NCBI GenBank assembly: GCA_014730275.1
Contig: WJIL01000126.1
Location: 1-43,508, forward strand
Source of the DNA: Candidatus Lokiarchaeota archaeon
GTDB taxonomy: Archaea; Asgardarchaeota; Thorarchaeia; Thorarchaeales; Thorarchaeaceae
Length of the DNA: 43,508 nucleotides
Direction: 5' to 3'
Shown here: one piece after another, positions 8,567 to 15,726 of the stretch
Position numbering within the stretch: position 1 is the first letter of the stretch
Layout: each line of letters begins with the position of its first letter
Made by a program: the position numbers and the translations under genes
The notes under the pieces: generated by a model
Told to the model about the DNA's origin: nothing
The model's database searches: none
Seen by the model: only the letters and a program-made list of their open reading frames with translations

Positions 8567-9148
8567 CTATTTCAGCGCGTCAACTTCGGCTGCGGCCTTG
8601 AACCAGAAAGAGACCCTCACAAGAACCTCCTCAAGGAACCGTTGTCGGTCCTCCAGACTAACATCATCTGGCCAATTCACTTTTCGATATTCATTGAATT
8701 TGTTGAAGGTCTTGTCGTATTTGGTAGTGAGGGGGGTCTCTACCTTCTTATCACACACTGCAACAAGGGCCTTAATCAGCGTAGAGTAATCGTATCCGAG
8801 TTTCATGACCCACTTGGAAAGAAGGATGAAAAACCGTTTTTCCTTTGTTTTTTCCCAAGGAAGTGTTTTCAGTCCCTCGCGATCTTTCCCACCAACCCGC
8901 GGCTTGTTGAAGTCACATTCCTTATCGAATGTGCATCTCGCTCTTGCAAATACTTTGCCATCTGCAAACCACACGATAACTTGATGCTCTCCCTTTTTCT
9001 GCAGAAGCTTCTTGTGATCATCAGCATGAAGTATCATCTCTACAGCGCCGGGATCCTTGAAGGGGGCATCAATCTTAGAATACACATCGAAGGCATACGC
9101 TAAGGCAGGAAGGGTATTGACAGCATATAGGGAGTCTGAATCGGTCAT
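8567..9148 (-). CDS. Hypothetical 193-residue soluble protein
   Basis: I do not recognise a family. The protein is soluble, without signal or membrane segment. It looks alpha/beta in its first half (QVIVWFADGKVFARARC at about 57-73) and helical after residue 110, with many Lys and aromatic residues and a conserved-looking KVNWPDDVSLEDR near 155-167. I took ATG 9148 rather than TTG 9154 two codons earlier because ATG is more common and no ribosome-binding site favours the TTG. It lies 87 bases downstream of the small GTPase on the same strand, so the two may be linked functionally; that is only a context argument. Confidence 0.6.
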   Translation of the reverse strand: MTDSDSLYAVNTLPALAYAFDVYSKIDAPFKDPGAVEMILHADDHKKLLQKKGEHQVIVWFADGKVFARARCTFDKECDFNKPRVGGKDREGLKTLPWEKTKEKRFFILLSKWVMKLGYDYSTLIKALVAVCDKKVETPLTTKYDKTFNKFNEYRKVNWPDDVSLEDRQRFLEEVLVRVSFWFKAAAEVDALK

Positions 9149-9235
9149 GGTCAATAGTGGGGATAACGCACACCTTGATATGAGTTCGGTTTTGCACAGA
9201 ACGAAATACTTAGCGAGTACTAGTGCTTCAACCGT

Positions 9236-9784
9236 CTAGAAGTTGGTTTCTCGTCGCTCATTCACGAGAACCTTTGCAAGCTCTCCAAAAATATCAACGA
9301 TGCTCTCACCCGTCTTTGCGGATGACTCGATGTAGGGCATATCATGAGCTTCAGCGAATTCATGGCCTTCGCGAGGTTCAACCACCCGGTCAGGCAAGTC
9401 GATTTTATTACCTACAAGCACCAAGGGGATTTTCTTGTTGATTGCTTTTTCCAATTCGTTCAACCACTCATTCAACACAATGAATGTGCGACGACGGGTG
9501 ACATCAAAGACGAGGACACCGCCACTTGCTCCACGGTAGTACATTGGACGTAGAATCTGAAACCGTGATTGACCTGCTACATCCCATATCTGCAGTTTAA
9601 CAGTCAAATCGTCTTCCCCTTGAGATGGGATGGCCACATTCTTCACAGCAAACTGGGATCCAATGGTTGTCTTGTAGTCAGTTCTAAAGAACCCATGACT
9701 GAAACGTGTTACAATGGCTGTTTTCCCAACAGCCCCTTCCCCCAGGATAACCACTTTGAACAAGTAATCATATGATGAGCTCAT
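9236..9784 (-). CDS. Ras/Rab-like small GTPase
   Basis: The 182-residue protein shows all GTPase signatures in order: P-loop GEGAVGKT at 15-22, switch I Thr at 39-40 (YKTTIG), WDVAGQ at 67-72, NKID at 126-129 and SAK at 155-157. DxxGQ, with Gln at position 72 as in Ras Q61, is retained, so intrinsic hydrolysis is expected. The switch I Thr followed by IG and the WDVAGQ box are Rab-like. The C-terminus (NERRETNF) has no CaaX or Cys, so no prenyl anchor, as is usual for archaeal members. In Asgard archaea such GTPases are greatly expanded; in eukaryotes relatives guide membrane traffic. Role here is unknown. No GEF or GAP partner is recognisable next to it. Confidence 0.93.
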   Translation of the reverse strand: MSSSYDYLFKVVILGEGAVGKTAIVTRFSHGFFRTDYKTTIGSQFAVKNVAIPSQGEDDLTVKLQIWDVAGQSRFQILRPMYYRGASGGVLVFDVTRRRTFIVLNEWLNELEKAINKKIPLVLVGNKIDLPDRVVEPREGHEFAEAHDMPYIESSAKTGESIVDIFGELAKVLVNERRETNF

Positions 9785-9979
9785 CAGTGTATCGCCTTCT
9801 GTGGTTTTCAGTCTGTTTCAACAACACCAGTTAGCCAGTACGTGTATTCTAGTAGCTGATAGTGTTAAGCGAGAAAACCCTATCGACCTAATAAGGTTTA
9901 GTAGTTTTTAGTCACAAAATGCCTTCTCGATGAATCGGCATATCGAAGTAGAAATCCAATCCGAAAAGGGGGAGTACAA

Positions 9980-10768
9980 CTACTCAGAACCGTCGATACA
10001 CTCAATGAAATCTCGCAAGATTCTGTTGAAATGAGGGGCGTTCTCTAGCATCGGACAGTGATCCGAGTTTGGTACAACTGCGAAATCGGCACGAGGCAGC
10101 TGTCTTTCGAATCTCGCCATAACAGCGGGTTTGATAATATCATCATCTTCGCCAACAACACAGAAAGTGGGAGGGCGAATTTCGTTCACACGATTACATA
10201 TGTCAAAAGCATTACACGCCTGTAAATCACCTTGGAATACAGCGGGATTCTTCCTTCGGGCTTCCTCCTCTCTTTTCTTTATTTGATAGACTCTGCTTTC
10301 CTTCTTCGCATTTGAAGAACGGAACAGTCCAAATTGATATTCGAGAGCTTCAATAGCCAGTCCAGGTGCAATCTTCCCGAATTTGAGGTCGGGCGACGTC
10401 CCTACCAGAACCAATCCAAGCGGCATCACTCGTGGTGGAAGCAAAGTATACGACAGGGTAGCAGCCCCACCCATCGAATGGCCAACCATAAGATATCGTT
10501 CAAGGCCCAGATGATCCACAAGAGCCAGAATCTCCTCACTGTATCCCTTTATTGAAACGGGATCTTTCCCTGTTTGTGATTTTCCGTGGCCGGAGAGGTC
10601 CGTAGCAAGTACCCGATGTGTTGGTGAAAACTCTTCCACTTGAAACTCCCAGATTTCCGACGACGAACCTGCTCCATGAACGAAGAGGAGTGCGCACTCA
10701 TCCGCTCCTGCATTTGGATTTGTGTCAAGATACTCTAGACGTATTCCGTTATGATGGAACGATGGCAT
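9980..10768 (-). CDS. Alpha/beta-fold hydrolase (first of a pair)
   Basis: The 262-residue alpha/beta hydrolase has an oxyanion loop HGAG at 31-34, a nucleophile elbow GHSMG with S98, a likely acid around D208 (VVGEDDD) and H237 (NSDHCPM). Lid-like basic helices lie at about 155-175. The substrate (ester, lactone, epoxide or other) cannot be inferred. ATG 10768 is the first start that keeps the N-terminal strand. It lies 74 bases downstream of a second alpha/beta hydrolase on the same strand; the two are clearly different in sequence (HGAG versus HGLG, different lids), so they are not a recent duplication. Confidence 0.88.
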   Translation of the reverse strand: MPSFHHNGIRLEYLDTNPNAGADECALLFVHGAGSSSEIWEFQVEEFSPTHRVLATDLSGHGKSQTGKDPVSIKGYSEEILALVDHLGLERYLMVGHSMGGAATLSYTLLPPRVMPLGLVLVGTSPDLKFGKIAPGLAIEALEYQFGLFRSSNAKKESRVYQIKKREEEARRKNPAVFQGDLQACNAFDICNRVNEIRPPTFCVVGEDDDIIKPAVMARFERQLPRADFAVVPNSDHCPMLENAPHFNRILRDFIECIDGSE

Positions 10769-10842
10769 CTCAGTTCACCTATACATTTCCGGTAAAAGTC
10801 ATTGAGAGGGATTTGCATTTAGCCATATTCGTGATAGCTTGC

Positions 10843-11661
10843 TCAGGAATGTTTCTCAATAAGCTGGGTTACCAAACCCCAAAAGCCGGTCGGATTATCT
10901 TCGTGCATTGCATGACCCGCATCAGGCACGTACATAATAGATTCACCAGATTCCCTGACAAGATTCTCCGACGAATAGTCCCCTTTGTTATCCGCACCAT
11001 ATATGAAATACATAGGCCCGTCAAAAGCCTGAAACAGTCGTGGTAGGAGATTGTCTGTTTTTGAAACGGCCACCAAGTCCTTGCTTGAGGCCCAGATAGT
11101 TAGAGGGCCGGCTTGTTTAATACCTTGTATCCAAGATCGCATTGATTCATCTTCAGTTTGTTCTAGAGTGGACTGGCACCATGATTCAAACTTCTGCGCA
11201 TATTCCTGAAAAGGCATCGAGGCAACCTTCGACGAAAAGAATGCATCTCCCTCGTCCAGATTGCCTTCAAGATAAAGCAGCAACGTAGCCACAACCTCTT
11301 GGTTCGTTTCTAGCAGTTCCAGAAGAGAAATGGCTATGGGACCACCCATTGAATGTGCAATAATCCGTACCCGATCCACCTCTTCTTGCAGTAAGATATC
11401 ATAGAGGCACTCCGCTTGGTTTTCCATTGAATAAGCGGAAGTATCATCTGGTTTAACAGAATCACCATGACCAATCAAATCTGGAATAATCCACGAGTAT
11501 CGTTTCAGGTCATAGGTTTCCAAATGTTCGGAAAACCAGAAACGATTGTATCCTAGTCCGTGAATGAATAGGTTCACTTCGGTGGCTTCGGGGTTGCGAT
11601 ACACATCATAGACAACGTCTCCCAAATCCGAATCTATGTGTTTCGTCACGAGGCTGTTCAT
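10843..11661 (-). CDS. Alpha/beta-fold hydrolase (second of a pair)
   Basis: The 272-residue member of the same superfamily has HGLG at 34-37, DLIGHGDS at 61-68, AHSMGG with nucleophile S104, a likely acid at D224 (YGADN) and H250 (DAGHAM). It differs from its neighbour by a longer cap region (about 125-200). There is no signal peptide, so it is cytoplasmic. No clear ribosome-binding site lies before ATG 11661, so the transcript may be leaderless; the gap to the divergent phosphohexomutase is 139 bases and is AT-rich. It probably forms one transcript with the downstream hydrolase. Substrate unknown. Confidence 0.88.
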   Translation of the reverse strand: MNSLVTKHIDSDLGDVVYDVYRNPEATEVNLFIHGLGYNRFWFSEHLETYDLKRYSWIIPDLIGHGDSVKPDDTSAYSMENQAECLYDILLQEEVDRVRIIAHSMGGPIAISLLELLETNQEVVATLLLYLEGNLDEGDAFFSSKVASMPFQEYAQKFESWCQSTLEQTEDESMRSWIQGIKQAGPLTIWASSKDLVAVSKTDNLLPRLFQAFDGPMYFIYGADNKGDYSSENLVRESGESIMYVPDAGHAMHEDNPTGFWGLVTQLIEKHS

Positions 11662-11800
11662 GGGTTAATCGATGATGAATTGAATCGGTACAGTGAAAAA
11701 ACTATCCAATGTAGTAGAATAGTGGTATTGCACACTTTCTGTTTCAATCTTTGCCATACCTTTTTGTCTTAGTATTTCAATGCGAATACTGTGACCGAGG

Positions 11801-13177
11801 ATGACAGGTAATCTCTTTGGAACAACAGGTGTCCGCAAGGTGTACGGTTCCGAATTCAATCCGAATATGGCGCTCAATCTCGGAAAAGCACTTGGTACAT
11901 ATCTAGGTCAAGGAAGAATACTCCTTGCAAGAGACGCACGAACCACAGGAAAAATGATTGCTGACGCATTCGCTTCAGGTGTAATGTCCACAGGCATTGA
12001 TGTTGTAAGAGCGGGAGTGATTCCGACACCTACGTTAGCATACAATACGAAGGCGAGAGGTTTTGATACAGGTGTTATGATAACTGCTTCACACAATCCC
12101 CCGGAGTATACAGGAATCAAATTCTGGCGTTCAGACAGCATGGGTTATACTAGCGAGGAAGAACATGAGCTCGAGGAGATTTATGAATCTGGGAAATTCC
12201 AAGTTGCTTCTTGGGATGAGCTAGGCACCCAAACGGTATCGGATATTGAAGTCAAGAAACACATCGAGGCTATCTCTGAGAGTCTGAATACAAAGGCCAT
12301 AGCTGAACAGAGCTTCAAAGTAGCAATAGACCCAGGAAATGGTGCTGCATGTGTAATGACACCATATCTTCTCAGAAGACTTGGATGCAAAGTGATTACT
12401 ATCAACGCTCAGTTGGACGGTCATTTTCCTGGAAGGCCATCTGAACCTGGAGAAGAGAATCTCAGTGATCTGATGGAACTAACAAAGGATGCACAAGCTG
12501 ACATTGGAATCGCTCATGATGGCGATGCTGACAGGGTAACCTTTGTCACCGAGAATGGGAAGTTCATCCGCGGCGATAGGGTAATCGCTCTACTTGCAAG
12601 AGAAGCAATCAGACAATCAGACAAAAAGACGATTGTTACAACCGTTGATAGCTCCTTGGTCCTCGATGAGACCGTGGAGGAGGCAGGTGGAAATGCAGTC
12701 AGGACACCGGTTGGCGATATTGAGGTTGCGATAAAAATCAAAGAGCTAGAAGCGGCCATGGGAGGGGAAGCATGTGGCGTCTATATCCTACCAGAGTTTC
12801 ATCTTGCCCCAGAGCCCTTCTTGGCAGCTTGTATGATTCTGGAGCTGATTGCTGAGCAGAACCAGAGCTTTGGTGAGCTTATTTCGGAGATACCCGCCTA
12901 TCCGCTGACGAAGGGAAAGGTTCGTTGTGACAACAGTATGAAACCAAAGGTCATGGACCAACTACAAACCAAGCTACCCAAAACACTTGGAAAGCCCCGA
13001 GAGATAGTAACAGTCGATGGGATTGGGCTGTTCCTTGAGGATGGTTGGGTCTTGGTGAGACCATCGGGAACAGAACCAGTTATCAGGGTCACTTGCGAAG
13101 CTTCCTCTGAAGAGCAAGCGAAAAGATTGCTTGCGAAAGCCAAAGATATTGTAAGTCAAACTGTAGATGATGCATAA
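11801..13177 (+). CDS. Phosphoglucosamine mutase/phosphomannomutase family enzyme
   Basis: The 458-residue alpha-D-phosphohexomutase moves phosphate between C6 and C1 of a hexose (or C5/C1 of a pentose). It shows FGTTGVRKVYG at 6-16, the phosphoserine loop TASHNP at 95-100 with S97 as active Ser, the Mg site DGDADR near 242-247, and the phosphate-binding RPSGTEP near 426-432. Length fits archaeal GlmM-type enzymes. Substrate is probably glucosamine-6-phosphate or mannose-6-phosphate, which I cannot separate by sequence. If GlmM, it would feed UDP-GlcNAc, the donor used by the BshA-type glycosyltransferase 1.4 kb downstream; this link is inference. ATG 11801 abuts a GAGG, too close to act as a normal ribosome-binding site. 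Confidence 0.88.
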   Translation: MTGNLFGTTGVRKVYGSEFNPNMALNLGKALGTYLGQGRILLARDARTTGKMIADAFASGVMSTGIDVVRAGVIPTPTLAYNTKARGFDTGVMITASHNPPEYTGIKFWRSDSMGYTSEEEHELEEIYESGKFQVASWDELGTQTVSDIEVKKHIEAISESLNTKAIAEQSFKVAIDPGNGAACVMTPYLLRRLGCKVITINAQLDGHFPGRPSEPGEENLSDLMELTKDAQADIGIAHDGDADRVTFVTENGKFIRGDRVIALLAREAIRQSDKKTIVTTVDSSLVLDETVEEAGGNAVRTPVGDIEVAIKIKELEAAMGGEACGVYILPEFHLAPEPFLAACMILELIAEQNQSFGELISEIPAYPLTKGKVRCDNSMKPKVMDQLQTKLPKTLGKPREIVTVDGIGLFLEDGWVLVRPSGTEPVIRVTCEASSEEQAKRLLAKAKDIVSQTVDDA

Positions 13178-13217
13178 GTTAAAGGTGGTATGTGCTAAAA
13201 CCCACCATGCAAAGAAG

Positions 13218-13225
13218 GTTTATAG
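13218..13225 (+). promoter_or_regulatory. TATA-like box before the WH2-like protein
   Basis: GTTTATAG is centred about 26 bases before 13248, so a transcript would start near 13247. That allows leaderless use of ATG 13250 or an approximately 20-base leader for ATG 13268, which has AAGGGG nine bases upstream. Confidence 0.45.
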
Positions 13226-13267
13226 CACAATCACCTTACATCGAACTGGATGAAGGGGCCACTGCAT

Positions 13268-13765
13268 ATGGCAGAAGAGAACGATGACGATTTCATAGCC
13301 GAGGAATTTGAATGGGCACTCAAAGATCCTACCGAGGAGAAGCTAAGAGGTTTAGGAGAAGTAGTGAACGCTATCACTAAGAAGCTAGTTGATGCCATAG
13401 GTGAGCTTCAAGAAACGATCAATGGCATGGAGAACAGAATCGGCAATCTTGAATCGAAAGTCGAAAACATGGATGGAAGAATTTCCAATATTAAAGCAAC
13501 GGGCTCCGCTGGACCTTCATCTGCAGAATCCGCTGCTTCTTCAGCGCCTTCACCAGCAGAAGCTTCCGCGTCTTCAGCACCTCCAGGAGGACCAGCTGGC
13601 GCACCAGAACCCGCAACAGCCTCAGCTTCTGACGGGCCAGGAGGGCCAGAACCTGCTAAAGCACCTGCAGGCGGACCCGGTGGCGGTGGAGGAAAAGGAG
13701 GACTCATGGGCGAACTCAAATCATTACTTGCTGCTAGAAGAAAGAAAATTGACCAAGGTGAGTAA
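13268..13765 (+). CDS. Coiled-coil protein with Ala/Ser/Pro/Gly linker and basic WH2-like tail
   Basis: The 165-residue protein starts acidic (MAEENDDDF). A strong coiled coil follows at about 35-80 (ITKKLVDAIGELQETINGME and IGNLESKVENMDGRI), then about 60 residues rich in Ala, Ser, Pro and Gly. It ends with GGGGGKGGLMGELKSLLAAR and RKKID. The last part recalls actin-binding WH2 motifs (hydrophobic pair, helix, basic LKK-like end), and coiled coil plus Pro/Gly linker recalls WASH-complex subunit CCDC53 and similar eukaryotic regulators. The canonical WH2 Gly-Leu-Lys-Lys is not exact (LLAARRKKI), so this is a resemblance, not an assignment. ATG 13268 was chosen over 13250 because AAGGGG precedes it by nine bases. 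Base usage is as in neighbours. Confidence 0.7.
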   Translation: MAEENDDDFIAEEFEWALKDPTEEKLRGLGEVVNAITKKLVDAIGELQETINGMENRIGNLESKVENMDGRISNIKATGSAGPSSAESAASSAPSPAEASASSAPPGGPAGAPEPATASASDGPGGPEPAKAPAGGPGGGGGKGGLMGELKSLLAARRKKIDQGE

Positions 13766-13788
13766 TCCCGGGCCCAAAGCGCTGTCTG

Positions 13789-14457
13789 TCATAGTATTGT
13801 CTCAACGTTGTTATCTGGATAAAACGGCCCTATTTGTAGAGGCAACTTCACTGTGAATGCTTCACCCCTCTTGCAGCCGCCCTGCAAACCGCGGAGTCTA
13901 GTTCTGTAATCATAGAGTTTCTCGTAGTACCCGTCTGCCTTGTCAATCTGTGACTCATGTTGCTGTAACGCTTTTCTTGCGGATGCATACCCCTCTGTTA
14001 TGTCCACTATCAGATTAGGAAAGGAAATCATGGAGTTTATTTCCATATTGAGAACCCGTTCCACTCTATGCGCATTGTCAAATATCGTCCTATGAGATGC
14101 CCACTCAACAGCCTGATCTACGAGTTTCGAACACGATACATGATTCTGATTGTAGTCCTGTTCCGAGTGGGTGATGACTATTGTAGGAGCAGTTTTCAGT
14201 ATTGCTTCAACAACATCATCTTTCATCGAGGCACCAATATCGAAATCATCACGCATGTTGGAAAATACGTGTCTAGCTCCCAAAATTGAGCTGGCAGCTT
14301 CTAGTTCAGCATTCCGTTCTTCGCTTCCAGTCATACATAAAATGTCAACTGGAAACCCTTGTTGAGTATGAACAGAAATCGTTCCCCCTGCACCGAGACA
14401 TTCGTCATCAGGATGGGCAACCACAACAAGAAGTGAAGATTCAGAGTTTCTGGGCAT
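13789..14457 (-). CDS. PIG-L/BshB-type N-acetylglucosaminyl deacetylase
   Basis: The 222-residue zinc-dependent de-N-acetylase of the LmbE/PIG-L family removes acetyl from a GlcNAc-linked substrate. The metal/catalytic motif AHPDDE is at 14-19, with the third zinc ligand probably H106 (QNHVSCS). Family relatives are BshB (GlcNAc-malate, bacillithiol), MshB (mycothiol) and PIG-L (GPI precursor). The neighbouring divergent BshA-type glycosyltransferase and BshC-like protein favour a BshB-type role, i.e. making GlcN-malate; this is context inference. No signal peptide, so cytoplasmic. It shares a 104-base bidirectional gap with the glycosyltransferase. It converges on the coiled-coil/WH2-like gene, ending 23 bases from its stop. 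Confidence 0.85.
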   Translation of the reverse strand: MPRNSESSLLVVVAHPDDECLGAGGTISVHTQQGFPVDILCMTGSEERNAELEAASSILGARHVFSNMRDDFDIGASMKDDVVEAILKTAPTIVITHSEQDYNQNHVSCSKLVDQAVEWASHRTIFDNAHRVERVLNMEINSMISFPNLIVDITEGYASARKALQQHESQIDKADGYYEKLYDYRTRLRGLQGGCKRGEAFTVKLPLQIGPFYPDNNVETIL

Positions 14458-14475
14458 AGACTATATCTTGGGTAG

Positions 14476-14516
14476 CTGGTTAATCAAGTTTTGCCAGAAA
14501 ATCAATGCTGAACCAG
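14476..14516. promoter_or_regulatory. Inverted repeat in the shared bsh promoter region
   Basis: CTGGTT at 14476-14481 and AACCAG at 14511-14516 form a 6-bp inverted repeat 29 bases apart in the gap between the divergent deacetylase and glycosyltransferase genes. A TATA-like CTTAAAGG follows at 14521-14528. A common operator is possible, but short repeats of this kind occur by chance. Confidence 0.25.
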
Positions 14517-14561
14517 TTGGCTTAAAGGCCATTCAGATGTGTATTTCTTGGGTCATGGTTG

Positions 14562-15725
14562 ATGAGAATTGGAGTCTGTCTTTATCCTACAGTTGGTGGA
14601 TCCGGGTACCTAGGCACTCGACTAGGACAGCATCTGGCTGACCGAGGACATGAAGTGCATTTCATCACGTATGAGGAACCCTTTGCTTTGATGTGGGAAG
14701 AAGCCCAGAAGGTTCATGTGGACCTTGTCGATAGATTTGATTATCCCCTCTTCGAATCTATTGGTCCACCCTATGCAATGGCCTTGACATCCAAAATAGT
14801 GAAAGTGGCAAGAGATTCCAATCTTGATCTTGTGCACTGCCACTACGCAATACCTCATGCAATGGCGGCATACATGGCTCGTGAGATTGTCGGTATTCCG
14901 TACGCTGTGACACTCCATGGTTCAGATGTGCATACCCTTGGACAAGATCCAGCATATCGACCAGTCGTTCGACACACGGTTGAAACGGCTGATGTAGTCA
15001 GTTCAGTTTCTAATTTCTTGCGCAAAGAGGCACACGAAGGACTGTTCATAGATCGACAAATTGAGGTAATTCCCAACTTCATAGACACAAATCGATTTGT
15101 TCCCACGAAGGGTCTCAAGTTGGTTGTTGAGAGCGGTTGTGTTTCGGTACGGCGTGAAGAGGACGCAGAGGAGATACAACCCGATGAATTGGTATTGCTG
15201 CATGCATCCAATTTCAGAAAAGTCAAGCGAGTTCCCCAGTTAATCGATATAATGCACAAAGTAGTGGACAAGTATCCGAATACAAGGCTTGTGCTTGTTG
15301 GCGATGGTCCGGCACGGATAGAAGTTGAAAGGAAAATCGAGAAACTAGAGCTCTGTCATAATGTCCACTTGCTGGGAATCAAGAGTAATATGAGCCAGAT
15401 AATGGCGTCTGCAGATGTTTTCCTACAGAATTCAACCATGGAGGGCATGCCGCTAGTCCTGCTTGAGGCGATGTCGAGTGGGGTGCCTGTTGTTACAACT
15501 CCTGCGGGAGGAATCCCTGAACTGGTCAGAAAAGGCAAAGATGGAATCGTAACAGAAGGTTTTGAGTCAGATGAATATGCAGAAGCCGTAATCAAGGTGG
15601 TCTCTGATGACACTCTTCGAGAGAAGATGGGGAAAGCTGCTCGGAAGCGGGTAGAGGAAGGATTCTCTGCAGAGAAAATCGTCCCAGTATATGAGAAGAT
15701 GCTCCAATCGATAGTAGAGGAGTGA
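14562..15725 (+). CDS. bshA: BshA-type N-acetylglucosaminyl malate synthase (GT4)
   Basis: The 387-residue GT-B fold family 4 glycosyltransferase matches characteristic BshA stretches: CYPTVGGSG-like N-terminus at 6-14 (LYPTVGGSG), GHEVHFIT at 29-36, CHYAIPHA at 93-100, TLHGSDVHTLGQDP at 117-130, SNFRKVKRV at 216-224 and the EGMPLVLLE nucleotide-sugar motif (E294-x7-E302). BshA joins UDP-GlcNAc to L-malate as the first step of bacillithiol synthesis; the remaining uncertainty is the acceptor. Residues 184-209 carry a charged insertion not usual in BshA. ATG 14562 is chosen over TTG 14559, because it gives the typical MRIG start. The BshC-like gene starts directly after the stop, suggesting one operon. 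Confidence 0.85.
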   Translation: MRIGVCLYPTVGGSGYLGTRLGQHLADRGHEVHFITYEEPFALMWEEAQKVHVDLVDRFDYPLFESIGPPYAMALTSKIVKVARDSNLDLVHCHYAIPHAMAAYMAREIVGIPYAVTLHGSDVHTLGQDPAYRPVVRHTVETADVVSSVSNFLRKEAHEGLFIDRQIEVIPNFIDTNRFVPTKGLKLVVESGCVSVRREEDAEEIQPDELVLLHASNFRKVKRVPQLIDIMHKVVDKYPNTRLVLVGDGPARIEVERKIEKLELCHNVHLLGIKSNMSQIMASADVFLQNSTMEGMPLVLLEAMSSGVPVVTTPAGGIPELVRKGKDGIVTEGFESDEYAEAVIKVVSDDTLREKMGKAARKRVEEGFSAEKIVPVYEKMLQSIVEE

Positions 15726-15726
15726 C

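Noticed and set aside
9980-11661. Recent tandem duplication of the two alpha/beta hydrolases
   Set aside because: They share only the fold motifs; oxyanion loops, caps and ends differ, so they are distant relatives or separately acquired.
13408-13719. Proline-rich open frame on the minus strand opposite the WH2-like gene
   Set aside because: It mirrors the Gly/Ala-rich linker of the plus-strand gene. The proline run comes from reading GGN codons backwards, and there is no start signal.
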